Source: CALGYY01 sp963678485 (GTDB taxonomy: Bacteria; Bacteroidota; Bacteroidia; Bacteroidales; CAIWKO01). Taken from it: a stretch of 64,000 bases of DNA. The DNA is taken from contig OY782882.1 of assembly GCA_963678485.1 (NCBI GenBank), positions 4,650,001 to 4,714,000 on the forward strand, given 5' to 3'. Shown piece by piece: positions 44,409 to 54,550 of this stretch. The position numbers were made by a program, and so were the translations under genes. Each line of letters opens with the position of its first letter. The first letter of the stretch is position 1. The notes beneath the pieces were generated by a model that saw only the letters and a program-made list of their open reading frames with translations, did no database searches and was not told the origin of the DNA.

Positions 44409-46753
44409 GGTCGGTTTCCTGATAAATGCTTCTGATAATAGGAAGCCTGAATTATTTCTTTACGTCCAAGATAATATTGATACAGAAACGAGTTAGCCAT
44501 TTGATTGTTTACATCACGTTTTAGCACTTCATTAAAATTGGAGATGGCAGATATGGTATCCTTTTGATTCAGGGCATAACTAGCGAGGTTCAGCCAGGGC
44601 ATGACTGACAAAGGTTGTTTCTCTGCAATTGAAACATTAAGTTGTTTTGCACGCTCAGTCTTTCCTGATTGAAAATACACATTTGCCAGACTAGACATTA
44701 TCCTTACACTATCGGGTGCCAGTTGTAATGCACGCTGATAAGCCGAAATTGCAGATGACACCTCTCCTGCCCTAAAATAGCAAAATCCTAAGCTGCTCCA
44801 AATCGATGGATCCTTCGGCGAATACTTGACTGCAGCATTGAAATCATTAGCAGCACCTGAAAAATCCTGAAGGAGATTAGCACGGATGAGTCCCATATTA
44901 TTCCAAACCTTTGCCTGTTCAGGATATATTTTCACACAGCGACCATAGTATGTCAGAACTTCGTTTGCCCGCTGCTGTATTTGAGGTCCTTGTTTACCTT
45001 TATTAATATCGCGCATTAAGTCGCGGTAAAGAGCAGCCGCCATCAAATCATTGGCTTTGACCGATTGCTGCAGATGGTCTATATCGGCGGCAAACAACGA
45101 AGTATGATTCGCCCAGTCGGAATTTCTGCTGACAGTCTTTACTGAAAAAGGAAGAACAATTGCAGCAATTAAAATCCACAACAGCAGTTGATTTTTCGAC
45201 TTTCCTTTTCTGGTTTCTTCGAGTTGTCGGCTTACTTTAAACACCAGCCAAATCAGCGCAACACAAAAACCATAGGAAGCTATAAACGAAAGGCGTTCAG
45301 CAACGATACCCGCAACAGGAGCGGCAATATTCAGATACATTGAAATAGCAATGCAGTAAAAAACAAATCCGAAGGCTGCTATATTTCGTGATTTTAGAAT
45401 GGCTCGTGCAGAAACGAAAAACAGAAAAATATGAATAAGCAATGCCAACCAAATAAATATATCAGACACTTTAGCAGGGATCATATTATAACCATAGTAA
45501 AATCCTAAATTAAACGGAAAAATCATCAACTTAAAATAGAACCATAGTGATGCACCAAGGAAAAGTATACGATCGAACCACGAATGCTGAAAGTAAAGAG
45601 GATTTTGAAAGTATAATAATGAATACTCCTCAGTCTGCCCGTTTCCCGCTGCTGGCGCCATTTGCGCAAGTAAAGCAAAAACACCGACAATAATCAGTAA
45701 TAGTCCGAGGATTTTAAAATATAATGGAGCACTTTTAATTCGCGACCAAAGAATTTTATCATCGACAAACCATCCATTAACATTAACAATATATATTATT
45801 AATAAGATTAACAAATTAATCCAAAAATGTATTGAAAAATGGTTCATCAGAATGCACATTATGGCACTGATGATGGTCAGAATTATAACTAGTCCGTATG
45901 CGCTGCGTTGTCCATTTAGTCCGGCTTTGCGAACATTGCGAAAATATCCAGGAAGCAAAAGTAGTGTAGAGAAAAACATCAATGCTTTGAGAATCCATGT
46001 TCCAAGTAAATCATTTTTCGCAACAACCCATCCCATTAAAAAAACATATGCAAATATTAAAAATATTGATATCAGGAAATTAATACTAAACCATTTTTTT
46101 TGACCGTATATTGCAGAGGATTGAGATAAAACTAAACGATCATCAACAAAGAAAAGAGAAAGGGGAATGAGAGCAACAAATGGCAGGCTACTTAATTTTG
46201 AGAGCAAAGCAAGAAGCAGCATTGATGCACCCAGTATAAGATTTCGTTTACGATGCTTCGTTGCAGAACGAAGAAAGAAATACAATGCAGCGAAGCCAAA
46301 AAGAGCAGCTAATAATTCATCCCGGTTTTTCAAACTCGCTACAACTTCCGTATGCGAAGGATGTACAAGAAATAGGATGGTACATAATGCGGAAAAAATC
46401 ACTTTTTGCTTTTTAAAAAGCAACTTCGAAACGGCAAAAACAATAATTATCAACAAGGAATAGAGCAGTGCATTGATTGCATGTGAAGCATGAGGATTCC
46501 AGCCAAAAAGGCTATATTCTATAGCGTAGGATAATTTAACCAAAGGGCGGTATCCATAAGTAAATCCTTGTCGTTCCTGATAGAATGAGGTAATGATTTC
46601 AGGAATTGCGGTGATACCTTTTGCGATTTGCGGATTTTTATTTGTGACGAACTCATCATCCAAATTATAATCATTGCTAATGGTATTGGCATACATGAGG
46701 AATGCAATCAAAGCCAAAAGGATGACAAGAAAATTCCGTTTAATATAATTCAA
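44405..46753 (-). CDS. TMTC-like membrane protein with TPR repeats, first of the pair
   Basis: The 782-residue paralogue of the next gene: about 11-12 transmembrane helices to ~535, acidic pair D32-D33 (N-L-D-D-E-F) in the first loop, HPSHTEVVASLKNRDELL in the second, then TPRs at ~575-775 (WNNMGLIRANLLQDFSGA, WSSLGFCYFRAGEVSSA). The start is a TTG at 46753, since an in-frame stop lies five codons upstream and the next ATG (46696) falls inside the first helix. A TATTTTTG box lies on the minus strand at 46795-46802. The stop and the next start share ATGA, so the two enzymes are made together. They differ enough in sequence to suggest different acceptors or sugars. Confidence 0.8.
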   Translation of the reverse strand: MNYIKRNFLVILLALIAFLMYANTISNDYNLDDEFVTNKNPQIAKGITAIPEIITSFYQERQGFTYGYRPLVKLSYAIEYSLFGWNPHASHAINALLYSLLIIIVFAVSKLLFKKQKVIFSALCTILFLVHPSHTEVVASLKNRDELLAALFGFAALYFFLRSATKHRKRNLILGASMLLLALLSKLSSLPFVALIPLSLFFVDDRLVLSQSSAIYGQKKWFSINFLISIFLIFAYVFLMGWVVAKNDLLGTWILKALMFFSTLLLLPGYFRNVRKAGLNGQRSAYGLVIILTIISAIMCILMNHFSIHFWINLLILLIIYIVNVNGWFVDDKILWSRIKSAPLYFKILGLLLIIVGVFALLAQMAPAAGNGQTEEYSLLYFQNPLYFQHSWFDRILFLGASLWFYFKLMIFPFNLGFYYGYNMIPAKVSDIFIWLALLIHIFLFFVSARAILKSRNIAAFGFVFYCIAISMYLNIAAPVAGIVAERLSFIASYGFCVALIWLVFKVSRQLEETRKGKSKNQLLLWILIAAIVLPFSVKTVSRNSDWANHTSLFAADIDHLQQSVKANDLMAAALYRDLMRDINKGKQGPQIQQRANEVLTYYGRCVKIYPEQAKVWNNMGLIRANLLQDFSGAANDFNAAVKYSPKDPSIWSSLGFCYFRAGEVSSAISAYQRALQLAPDSVRIMSSLANVYFQSGKTERAKQLNVSIAEKQPLSVMPWLNLASYALNQKDTISAISNFNEVLKRDVNNQMANSFLYQYYLGRKEIIQASYYQKHLSGNRP

Positions 46754-47161
46754 GCTGGATATGAGTTAAGATTATTCAATAAATCATCAAAGGACAAAAA
46801 TATACATAAAGCATCTATCATTCATTTTTACCAGTCAAAAATACAATTCCCACCGCACCTAAATTTTCCCCAATTAAATAATTATTAACAGTGCTGTTTC
46901 TAAAGCAAATCTCCTTATATTTGCACCTCTTTAATTTTTTTGGAAAAATTCCGCCATTTTAACTCACTAAAATCCGGATATTTTAAGCAAATTTTAACAT
47001 TAGTTTTTAGTCTTAGAACTCAATATCACGAAACTGTTAATAAGTATCTTTATAAACTACTGAATATCTATAACTTACTGACCTGCTAAAAAGTAATGAA
47101 CAAGGCAACCTTCCGACCTAATATTCCATCTTGTACTATAATCCACACCAACTTAAAATCT
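46754..47161. other. Divergent promoter region, TMTC pair and small secreted gene
   Basis: AT-rich 408-bp gap. On the minus strand TATTTTTG (46795-46802) and on the plus strand TATATTTG (46916-46923, with CTG 19 bp upstream) are the best -7 boxes. No ORF of note besides a 22-residue in-frame extension of the next gene from an ATG at 47096. Confidence 0.45.
46916..46923 (+). promoter_or_regulatory. Candidate -7 box (TATATTTG)
   Basis: Exact TAnnTTTG match. It would give a leader of ~230 bases for the small secreted protein and the 2044-residue gene behind it. Confidence 0.4.
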
Positions 47162-47590
47162 ATGAAGCGATTTTTACTCATTCTATGCTCAGGGCTTATC
47201 TATTTTACATTATCCACAAACTCAACATTAGCCCAAACAAACGAACATGAAATAATCTTCTCCTTTCCTTCAGCTGATAAATTGATTAATACACTCGAAA
47301 GTGATGTTGACAAGAGCGTCAGCTTCGAGATTTCTGGATTATCGACCAGTAAAGAGGCTGACCAGCTTATGCAAAATTTTCTTGGGTTCAGCAGCCTAAT
47401 TAGCGGTTTTACCATCTCAGATCAAAAGGAGAATGGTAAGCGCGACGGAACGCTGTTTCTCTATCGGACAATAAAAACCAGTTATTTTACGAAACTCCTC
47501 ATCACCTGTGGTGTTCGCAACATTATCGTTGAAAAAGATCAAATTCTGACTGTTGATCTCAACGATAAATCCAAATATTTCGTGAAATAA
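47162..47590 (+). CDS. Small secreted protein of unknown function
   Basis: A 142-residue protein with a signal peptide ending TLAQ. The mature ~120 residues are alpha/beta with several amphipathic stretches (SADKLINTLESDVDKSVS, KEADQLMQNFLGFSSL, YFTKLLITCGVRNIIVE) and one Cys. The pattern resembles small heavy-metal-associated-like or ferredoxin-like folds, but I cannot name a family. The ATG at 47162 is used because the signal peptide begins there; the ATG at 47096 would add 22 residues. It is followed after 27 bp by the 2044-residue surface protein and is likely co-transcribed, perhaps as an accessory or chaperone. Confidence 0.65.
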   Translation: MKRFLLILCSGLIYFTLSTNSTLAQTNEHEIIFSFPSADKLINTLESDVDKSVSFEISGLSTSKEADQLMQNFLGFSSLISGFTISDQKENGKRDGTLFLYRTIKTSYFTKLLITCGVRNIIVEKDQILTVDLNDKSKYFVK

Positions 47591-47617
47591 TTTCCTTACT
47601 GACAAAACTGCCCAGTT

Positions 47618-50600
47618 ATGAAGAAGAGATACTTTTTTGCTATCATCACGTCTTTATTATTTACTATTTCCGCGAAAGCACAAACTCCAACCACTCAGGA
47701 CTGTATGGGTGCTATTCCTGTATGTTTGAATACATACAACGAATATAACGGATACACTGGGGTTGGTGCCTACAGTGACATACCCGTAAGTAGTTGTCCT
47801 GTTACTTGCATGTCGGCAGGCGAACGAAATTCTGTTTGGTATACATTCACGGTGCAAACGACCGGCTGGTTTGATTTCCGCATTTCACCTTGGGTGACAA
47901 GCGACGACTACGACTGGGCATTATTCAATTTAACTACAGATGATTGCAGTGCATTATTAAATACTTCTGCACTGCCATATCTTGAGGTTAGTTGCAATTG
48001 GTCGGCCGACGGTGGAATTACCGGAGCAAATAGCCTATCACCAACAACTGGAACAGATTGCTGGGGGTCGGCAGCTACAGCTAATAATCCACAAGTGTGG
48101 GTTGTTGCAGGAAGTACCTATTACCTGAATGTTAGTAATTACACAGGTTATGGACCTGGTCACGGCTACCAGCTCGACATGACTCATGGAACAGCGACCA
48201 TCTTTGACAACGTGCCACCCTACCTGATGCCTATTGCTAATCCGGTTTGCGGAGCATCATCAGTAACGATTACTTTGAGCGAGAATGTGATGTGCAGCTC
48301 TGTCACAACCTCAAGTATTACGGTTGCCGGACACACAGTGACGGCCGTCACAGGAGCCAATTGTGCAGCTGGCGGAACCATGGAAAATACCTTTACAGTG
48401 ACCTTCTCCCCTGGATTAGATCCCGGACCTCATACACTTTGTATTAATGGAATATCTGACCTTTGCGGAAATATTTGCAATCCTGCAGATGCAGCTAACT
48501 GCAGAAGCTTCCTTGTGCCTGGCATTAGTACTTCGGTTAGTTCAGCACCAGGGTCAGTTTGTGCAGGGGTATCTTCAACGTTGACGGCTTCAGGTGCAGC
48601 AACTTATGCCTGGAGTTCTGGTTTAGGTTCGGGCAATCCTGTCACTGTGACGCCGGGAAGTACAACCGCTTATACAGTTACGGGAACAAATGGTGGATGC
48701 ACAAGTTCAGCTGCAACCACAATTACAGTGAACCCCGGTCCTTCCGTTACTATTAATGCTTCTGCAAACCCAATCTGTTCTGGTGCTTCAATCACCCTAA
48801 CCGCTGGTGGTGCGACCTCCTACTCCTGGGACAATGGACTGGGCTCTGGAAACCCAATGATAGTAAGTCCTGCAACGACAACTACCTATACTGTAACTGG
48901 AACAACAGCTGGATGTACAGGAACGGCAGCCATCACAGTTACTGTTAACCCAACCCCAACCGTTACGGTTGCGGCGGTTCCTATGGCAATTTGCACAGGA
49001 GGAAGCAGCACACTTACTGCTGGTGGTGCAACATCATATAATTGGAGTGGCGGACTAGGCACAGCAAATCCATTAATTGTAAATCCAGGTTCAACAACCT
49101 CATATACAGTCACGGGGACTTCTTCTGGTTGTACCAATTCAGCCGCAGTTACAGTAACTGTCGGAGGAACCCTTTCAGTTAGCATTGCAGCTTCTGCGAA
49201 TCCCATTTGCGTTGGAGGATCAACAACATTGACCGGTTCAGGAGCGAACACTTACAATTGGAGTGGTCTGGGCGCCGGGAATCCACAGACTGTTTCACCA
49301 TTATCAACCACTTCATATACCGTAACAGGTACCGACCTTGCAGGTTGTACCGGAACAAGCACAATCACAGTAAATGTTAATACAAATCCCGTAGTAAGCG
49401 CATCTGCAACGCCCGCTAGTATTTGCGCGGGAGCGAGCAGCAGCCTCACAGGTTCCGGAGCCACAAGCTACACATGGAGCGGAGGTCTGACCGCTGGAAG
49501 TCCTACGACAGCAAGCCCTGCAAGTACTATAACCTACACAGTGACTGGCACAACTGCTGGCTGTACTGGAAGCAATACTGTGACCGTCAGTGTAAACCCT
49601 GTAACTGCCAATGCAGGTTCTGACTGGGTACAAGGTGCCTGTGCTACATCTACCAATACATTAAATGGATCCGGAACCGGTACTGCTGCATTAACCTATG
49701 CATGGACACCTGCAACAGGTTTGAGCAATGCAGGTATTGCAACGCCGATTGCTGATCCGGCAGCCACCACTAACTATACACTTACAGTTACTAATGGTAT
49801 TGGATGTACCGCATCCGATGCAGCCACTGTAACTGTGAATACACTAACTGTCAACGCTGGTGCTGATGGAAATACCGGCGCTTGTCCAACAAGTACTTAT
49901 ACATTGAATGGGTCTGCAGTCGGTACAGCTCCAATAACATACTCTTGGACTCCCACCACCGCACTGAGTAATCCTGCTATTGCAAATCCAGTAGCTGATC
50001 CAGCAGTCACGACGACTTATACATTAACGGTTACAGATACATATGGTTGTACAGCATCTGATGCAGCCATCGTTAATGTTGCAACATTGCCTACTGCTGC
50101 TGCTGGCAGTGATGTCAGTATTGGTGCATGTCCTTCGGCGGCAAATGCGAATCTTAGTGGCAGCGGTACTGGTAGCGGACCGCTATCGTATGCATGGACT
50201 CCGGTTGCAGGAATTAGTAACCCGGCAATCGCAAACCCAGTTGCCGATCCTGCCGCGACAACAACCTATACCCTCACAGTTAGTGACATTTATGGTTGTA
50301 CTGCAGCTGATAATATAGTTGTAACAGTTGCACCACTACCCACATCCAATGCAGGAGCTGATGCTGTTGAAGGCGGATGTACCAGTGCTGCCAATGTTAA
50401 TCTGAATGGAAGCGGTACGGGAACAGCACCCCTTACCTATTCATGGTCACCTGTTGCAGGTCTGAGTAATTCAGCAATTGCGAATCCCGTGGCAAATCCT
50501 GTTGCCACTACATCATACACATTAACTGTTGCTGACAGCTATGGATGTACATCCACAGATGTTGCTGTAATAACCGTTGACCCAATACCGACTGCCAATG

Positions 50601-53600
50601 CCGGTGCTGATGGCAACCTTGGTGCTTGCGCTGCGACTGGATACAATATCAACGGATCGGGTACAGGTACTGGCCCCTTGGGATATTCATGGTCACCTGC
50701 CACAGGTCTTAGCAATGCATCAATTGCTAATCCCATCGCTACGCCTGCAGGAACAACAACATATACATTAACTGTTTCCGACACTTACGGATGTACTGCT
50801 ACAGATGCAGTTTTAGTTACTGTGATTCCACTACCGACGGCAAACGCAGGTACAGATGCAAATATTGGAGCTTGCCCAACTTCTTCAGCTACATTAAATG
50901 GTTCAGGAACCGGTACCGCTCCACTTGCTTACAGCTGGCTTCCGGTAACGGGTTTGAGTAATGTGAGCATTAGTAATCCTGTGGCTCAACCTCCGTCAAC
51001 AACAACCTATACTTTAACTGTCACCGATTTTTATGGATGCACTGCAACCGATGCTGTAACTGTCACTGTTAATCCAATACCGACAGCTAATGCTGGAGCA
51101 GACGCAAACATAGGTGCATGCGCGACATCAACAGCAACGCTTAATGGTTCTGGAACAGGCAGCGGTTCACTAAGCTATTTGTGGACACCCGCAGCAGGAT
51201 TATCCAATCCCGGAATTTTGTCACCGGTTGCAAAGCCCGCAGCAACCACTGTTTATACGCTTACGATAACCGACAGCTATGGTTGTTCCGCATCTGATGG
51301 CATGACAGTGACAGTTAATCCTATCCCTGTTGTTGCAGCCGGGGCTGATGTGAGCATAGGAAGCTGTGCTTCATCAAATGCAAACCTTAACGGGACAGCA
51401 ACGGGATCGGTGCCCATGGGTTATTTATGGACACCATCGGCAGGACTGACAAATCCTGCAATTGCAAACCCCGTAGCGCATCCATTGGCTACGACAAATT
51501 ACACATTGACCGTAACTGATACTTATGGATGTTCCTCGTCGGACGCATTAACCATAACTGTGGCTCCATTGCCAACGGCTAATGCCGGCTCTGATGCAAC
51601 CATAGGCTCTTGTCCGACGTCAACTACAACCCTCAACGGGACAGGAACGGGAACAGGAATTTCCTATAACTGGACTCCTGCAGGCGGACTTTCAAATACT
51701 GCTATTGGTAACCCCGTTGCAAATCCTTCCAGTACAACAACCTATTTACTCACCATAACCGACACATATGGCTGTGCAGCTACTGATAATATGACTGTAA
51801 CTGTTGCGCCTTTACCTGTATTAAGCATCTCTCCGGGTAACCCAGGAATTTGCGTTGGCGGTAATGTGAATCTAACTGCAAGCGGTGCACAGACCTACAC
51901 TTGGTCGCCTGCTACTGCGCTGTCCTCCACCATTGGTGCATCAGTAAATGCTACACCAGGAATGACAACGACCTATACTGTAACCGGTGCCGACGCCTAT
52001 GGTTGTACTGCTACCGCTTCAGTGACCGTTACTGTAACACCATTACCTGTAGTTTCTGTTGTACCAGCAGCACCGGCCATTTGCGCAGGAGGTTCTGTAT
52101 TACTTACAGCCTCGGGAGCTTCGACCTACAATTGGTCTCCGGCAGGAGGATTGACAGGTACAAGCGGAGCCGCAGTTACTGCGAATCCAGGAGCTACAGT
52201 AACCTATACAATTACCGGGACTTCGAGTGGCTGTGCAGCTGCGACCACAGTAACTGTAACCGTTAATCCTTTGCCATCTGTCAGCTTTGGTGCGATGTCA
52301 AACATCTGTGCAAACAGCCCTTCAACGACTTTAAATACTGGCAGCCCAGCTGGTGGTATTTACACCGGTGCCGGAATTACAGGAACCTCCTTTAATCCTT
52401 CTGCTGCGGGAGTTGGTGTGCATACTTTGACCTACACCTACACAGATGCAAACAATTGCACGAGTAGTGCAACACAGAACATTAATGTAATTGCTCCGCC
52501 AGTTTTAGCTATTTCACCAACGGATCCACAAGTTTGCATCGGAGGCACCATTACATTGAGTGCATCCGGCGCCACTTCATACGTATGGGATCCTCCAACA
52601 GGTTCAAGTGGATCAACAGTTACTGCCAGTCCAACCGTTGCCACCACTTATGCAGTTACAGGAACTGCTAATGGTTGTACCAGTTCAACAAGCGTTACTG
52701 TTAATATGTATAGCATCACGGTCACTGTGGTTCCGGATCAGGTTTCGATTTGCCCCGGTGGCTATACCGTCCTTACAGCGATGGGTGCCTCATTATATAC
52801 ATGGAGTCCCCCAGATGGCTTATCGTCAACCAACACGGCAAGTGTTTCTGCAAGTCCGGATTTACCGACGACTTACACAGTTGTTGGAGTAGACGGAAAT
52901 GGATGTATCGGCACTGCGACTTCCACGGTAAACATTTATCCGGATGTTATGATGAATTTCATTGCTGAGCCACAGCAGGGCTGTCCACCATTAAATGTCG
53001 AATTTACTTTTGTTCCTTCGCCTCTTGTTTTGGACAGTTCATGGTTATGGGATTTTGGTGATGGTGCATCCGGCAGCAACAACTATTCGGTTGAGTTGGA
53101 GCCTACACATACATACTATAATCAGAATTATTACATTGTTAGTCTTACAGGCACCACGACCGATGGTTGTGAAATAGGCAGCACTGATACAATAACGGTA
53201 TTTGATTCTCCGGTTGCAGATTTTATTGCGAATCCCGAAAAGGTAACTACCGAAAATCCGGAAATTGATTTTATCGACCAATCGCTTGGAGCATTTTATT
53301 GGAACTGGAATTTTGGTGATCCCGGTTCAGACGGAAACAACATAAGCGACTTACAAAACACCTCGCATTATTACGCAGATTCGGGCTATTACCAGGTGAC
53401 ATTAGTTGTTGAAAACACTGATGGCTGTTCAGATACAGCAAAAAAGCACATCACTGTAATTGATGCCTTTGCATTCTATATACCAAATGCATTTACACCA
53501 AATGACGATTTTACGAATCCTGTCTTTATCCCAAAAGGTGTTGGCTTCAAAGAAGAGACTTTCGAGATGTGGATTTTTGACCGTTGGGGAAAGAAATTAT

Positions 53601-53752
53601 TCTACACTAAGGATATTAATCAGGGATGGGATGGAAAAAATCAAAACACAGGAAAAGTATATGAACCTGGAGTTTATACCTACATTATCTCTGTAAAGGA
53701 TCTTACGAATCTGGATAAAATCTTCCACGGATCAATTAATCTCATCAAATAG
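47618..53752 (+). CDS. Large T9SS type B surface protein built of Ig-like modules
   Basis: The protein has 2044 residues with a signal peptide ending AKAQ. Residues ~25-200 form a lectin or PPC-like domain (SVWYTFTVQTTGWFDFRI, DDYDWALFNLTTDDC). Residues ~205-300 form a Big_5-like Ig domain (VTITLSENVMCSSVTTSSI). Residues ~305-660 hold five Ig-like units (ICxGxSxxLTxxGAxxYxW, TYTVTG, GCT). Residues ~662-1395 hold nine units of ~80 residues (GADxxxGAC, LNGSGTG, YxWTP, GLSN, IANPVA, TYTLTV, YGCTA). Residues ~1395-1775 hold five more Ig-like units. Two PKD domains (WLWDFGDGAS, WNWNFGDPGS) lead to the C-terminal sorting domain NAFTPNDD...FDRWGKKLF...WDGK (~1948-2044). Exported by T9SS to the surface; adhesive role inferred. 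A terminator follows directly. Confidence 0.9.
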   Translation: MKKRYFFAIITSLLFTISAKAQTPTTQDCMGAIPVCLNTYNEYNGYTGVGAYSDIPVSSCPVTCMSAGERNSVWYTFTVQTTGWFDFRISPWVTSDDYDWALFNLTTDDCSALLNTSALPYLEVSCNWSADGGITGANSLSPTTGTDCWGSAATANNPQVWVVAGSTYYLNVSNYTGYGPGHGYQLDMTHGTATIFDNVPPYLMPIANPVCGASSVTITLSENVMCSSVTTSSITVAGHTVTAVTGANCAAGGTMENTFTVTFSPGLDPGPHTLCINGISDLCGNICNPADAANCRSFLVPGISTSVSSAPGSVCAGVSSTLTASGAATYAWSSGLGSGNPVTVTPGSTTAYTVTGTNGGCTSSAATTITVNPGPSVTINASANPICSGASITLTAGGATSYSWDNGLGSGNPMIVSPATTTTYTVTGTTAGCTGTAAITVTVNPTPTVTVAAVPMAICTGGSSTLTAGGATSYNWSGGLGTANPLIVNPGSTTSYTVTGTSSGCTNSAAVTVTVGGTLSVSIAASANPICVGGSTTLTGSGANTYNWSGLGAGNPQTVSPLSTTSYTVTGTDLAGCTGTSTITVNVNTNPVVSASATPASICAGASSSLTGSGATSYTWSGGLTAGSPTTASPASTITYTVTGTTAGCTGSNTVTVSVNPVTANAGSDWVQGACATSTNTLNGSGTGTAALTYAWTPATGLSNAGIATPIADPAATTNYTLTVTNGIGCTASDAATVTVNTLTVNAGADGNTGACPTSTYTLNGSAVGTAPITYSWTPTTALSNPAIANPVADPAVTTTYTLTVTDTYGCTASDAAIVNVATLPTAAAGSDVSIGACPSAANANLSGSGTGSGPLSYAWTPVAGISNPAIANPVADPAATTTYTLTVSDIYGCTAADNIVVTVAPLPTSNAGADAVEGGCTSAANVNLNGSGTGTAPLTYSWSPVAGLSNSAIANPVANPVATTSYTLTVADSYGCTSTDVAVITVDPIPTANAGADGNLGACAATGYNINGSGTGTGPLGYSWSPATGLSNASIANPIATPAGTTTYTLTVSDTYGCTATDAVLVTVIPLPTANAGTDANIGACPTSSATLNGSGTGTAPLAYSWLPVTGLSNVSISNPVAQPPSTTTYTLTVTDFYGCTATDAVTVTVNPIPTANAGADANIGACATSTATLNGSGTGSGSLSYLWTPAAGLSNPGILSPVAKPAATTVYTLTITDSYGCSASDGMTVTVNPIPVVAAGADVSIGSCASSNANLNGTATGSVPMGYLWTPSAGLTNPAIANPVAHPLATTNYTLTVTDTYGCSSSDALTITVAPLPTANAGSDATIGSCPTSTTTLNGTGTGTGISYNWTPAGGLSNTAIGNPVANPSSTTTYLLTITDTYGCAATDNMTVTVAPLPVLSISPGNPGICVGGNVNLTASGAQTYTWSPATALSSTIGASVNATPGMTTTYTVTGADAYGCTATASVTVTVTPLPVVSVVPAAPAICAGGSVLLTASGASTYNWSPAGGLTGTSGAAVTANPGATVTYTITGTSSGCAAATTVTVTVNPLPSVSFGAMSNICANSPSTTLNTGSPAGGIYTGAGITGTSFNPSAAGVGVHTLTYTYTDANNCTSSATQNINVIAPPVLAISPTDPQVCIGGTITLSASGATSYVWDPPTGSSGSTVTASPTVATTYAVTGTANGCTSSTSVTVNMYSITVTVVPDQVSICPGGYTVLTAMGASLYTWSPPDGLSSTNTASVSASPDLPTTYTVVGVDGNGCIGTATSTVNIYPDVMMNFIAEPQQGCPPLNVEFTFVPSPLVLDSSWLWDFGDGASGSNNYSVELEPTHTYYNQNYYIVSLTGTTTDGCEIGSTDTITVFDSPVADFIANPEKVTTENPEIDFIDQSLGAFYWNWNFGDPGSDGNNISDLQNTSHYYADSGYYQVTLVVENTDGCSDTAKKHITVIDAFAFYIPNAFTPNDDFTNPVFIPKGVGFKEETFEMWIFDRWGKKLFYTKDINQGWDGKNQNTGKVYEPGVYTYIISVKDLTNLDKIFHGSINLIK
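49602..51810 (+). repeat. Nine tandem ~240-bp modules of the GADxxxGAC type
   Basis: Nine units, each starting G-A/S-D-x3-G-A/S-C and containing L-N/S-G, W-T/S-P, L-S-N and T-L-T-V, then Y-G-C. DNA identity between units is modest, so this is an old array compared with that at 57703-63540. Confidence 0.85.
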
Positions 53753-53771
53753 AATTAATGCATTCATTTTT

Positions 53772-53808
53772 AAAACGAGGTTTCGTGAAGGATCCTCGTT
53801 TTTTTTGC
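53772..53808 (+). terminator. Intrinsic terminator after the 2044-residue gene
   Basis: Stem AAAACGAGG (53772-53780), 13-base loop, stem CCTCGTTTT (53794-53802), continuing into a T-run of eight. It starts 20 bp after the stop. Confidence 0.85.
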
Positions 53809-54281
53809 TCCATCATGAGATGATAAATAGGTCTCCGCATATTTTCAGAGGTAAAATAACCCACTTCATCAACGGATTTGTTAAACTTTCTTCAAAAAAA
53901 ATGAAGAAAAAACACTTATCAACTCAATAACTGACTGTTTTTTATTGAGTTACAAAATCTATCAACATTTTTCTTTCAAGGCAACCTCACAGGAAAAAAT
54001 ACCGTCAATACTGCGACGACATCTTCTCCTGAGACTAACACACTATTTTCTACTACAAAATTCGAATTGCGTTAACAAATGTAATTTATCATATTTTTTT
54101 TTGTATTTTTGAGCTGAACAAATCACACCTAATTGCCTCATACAAAATAACAAAGAAGGTTTAAATAAAAAAATCAAATACACTAAAAACGAAACTATCT
54201 ACAATATCTCATATGTTTATAAATCAATACTTTAATCAAACTGCGAATAAATAATTTCTTAAATATCTCCAACTGGAATAT

Positions 54282-54455
54282 ATGAAAAGGTTTAGTCTGT
54301 TCGCAGATCAACATCTCCTAGTATTTGAAATGATGCCGGCATATGCGCAGGATATGGATGCGCGCGCGGGCATTTTTCAATTTTCAAATGTTAATTTTCC
54401 AACAAATCAATATTATTTTGAATTAAAATATCAACTTTTCTTAAGGAATTATTAA
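54282..54455 (+). pseudogene. Short ORF, possible relic of a secreted-protein 5' end
   Basis: A 57-codon reading frame starting MKRFSLF and with a P-A-Y-A-Q stretch at ~19-23 that looks like a signal-peptidase site, but with a charged, weak hydrophobic core (FADQHLLVFEMM). It may be a decayed duplicate of the start of a secreted gene, or chance. Confidence 0.2.
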
Positions 54456-54550
54456 GGAAGGTTGAGATAGTTTTGCTATTTATTTTTAAAACTCACAATA
54501 TCATCCATTTACAAAATATTTAACATCGCAACACAAGAAAAATCCGGATT

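Larger units (their letters stand above)
53753..54550. other. 798-bp AT-rich region before the third giant gene
   Basis: It holds the terminator of the 2044-residue gene, a TATTTTTG -7 box at 54104-54111, and a 57-codon ORF at 54282-54455. The rest is unexplained AT-rich DNA, similar in size and base composition to the leader region before the first giant gene (29118-29911). Confidence 0.5.
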
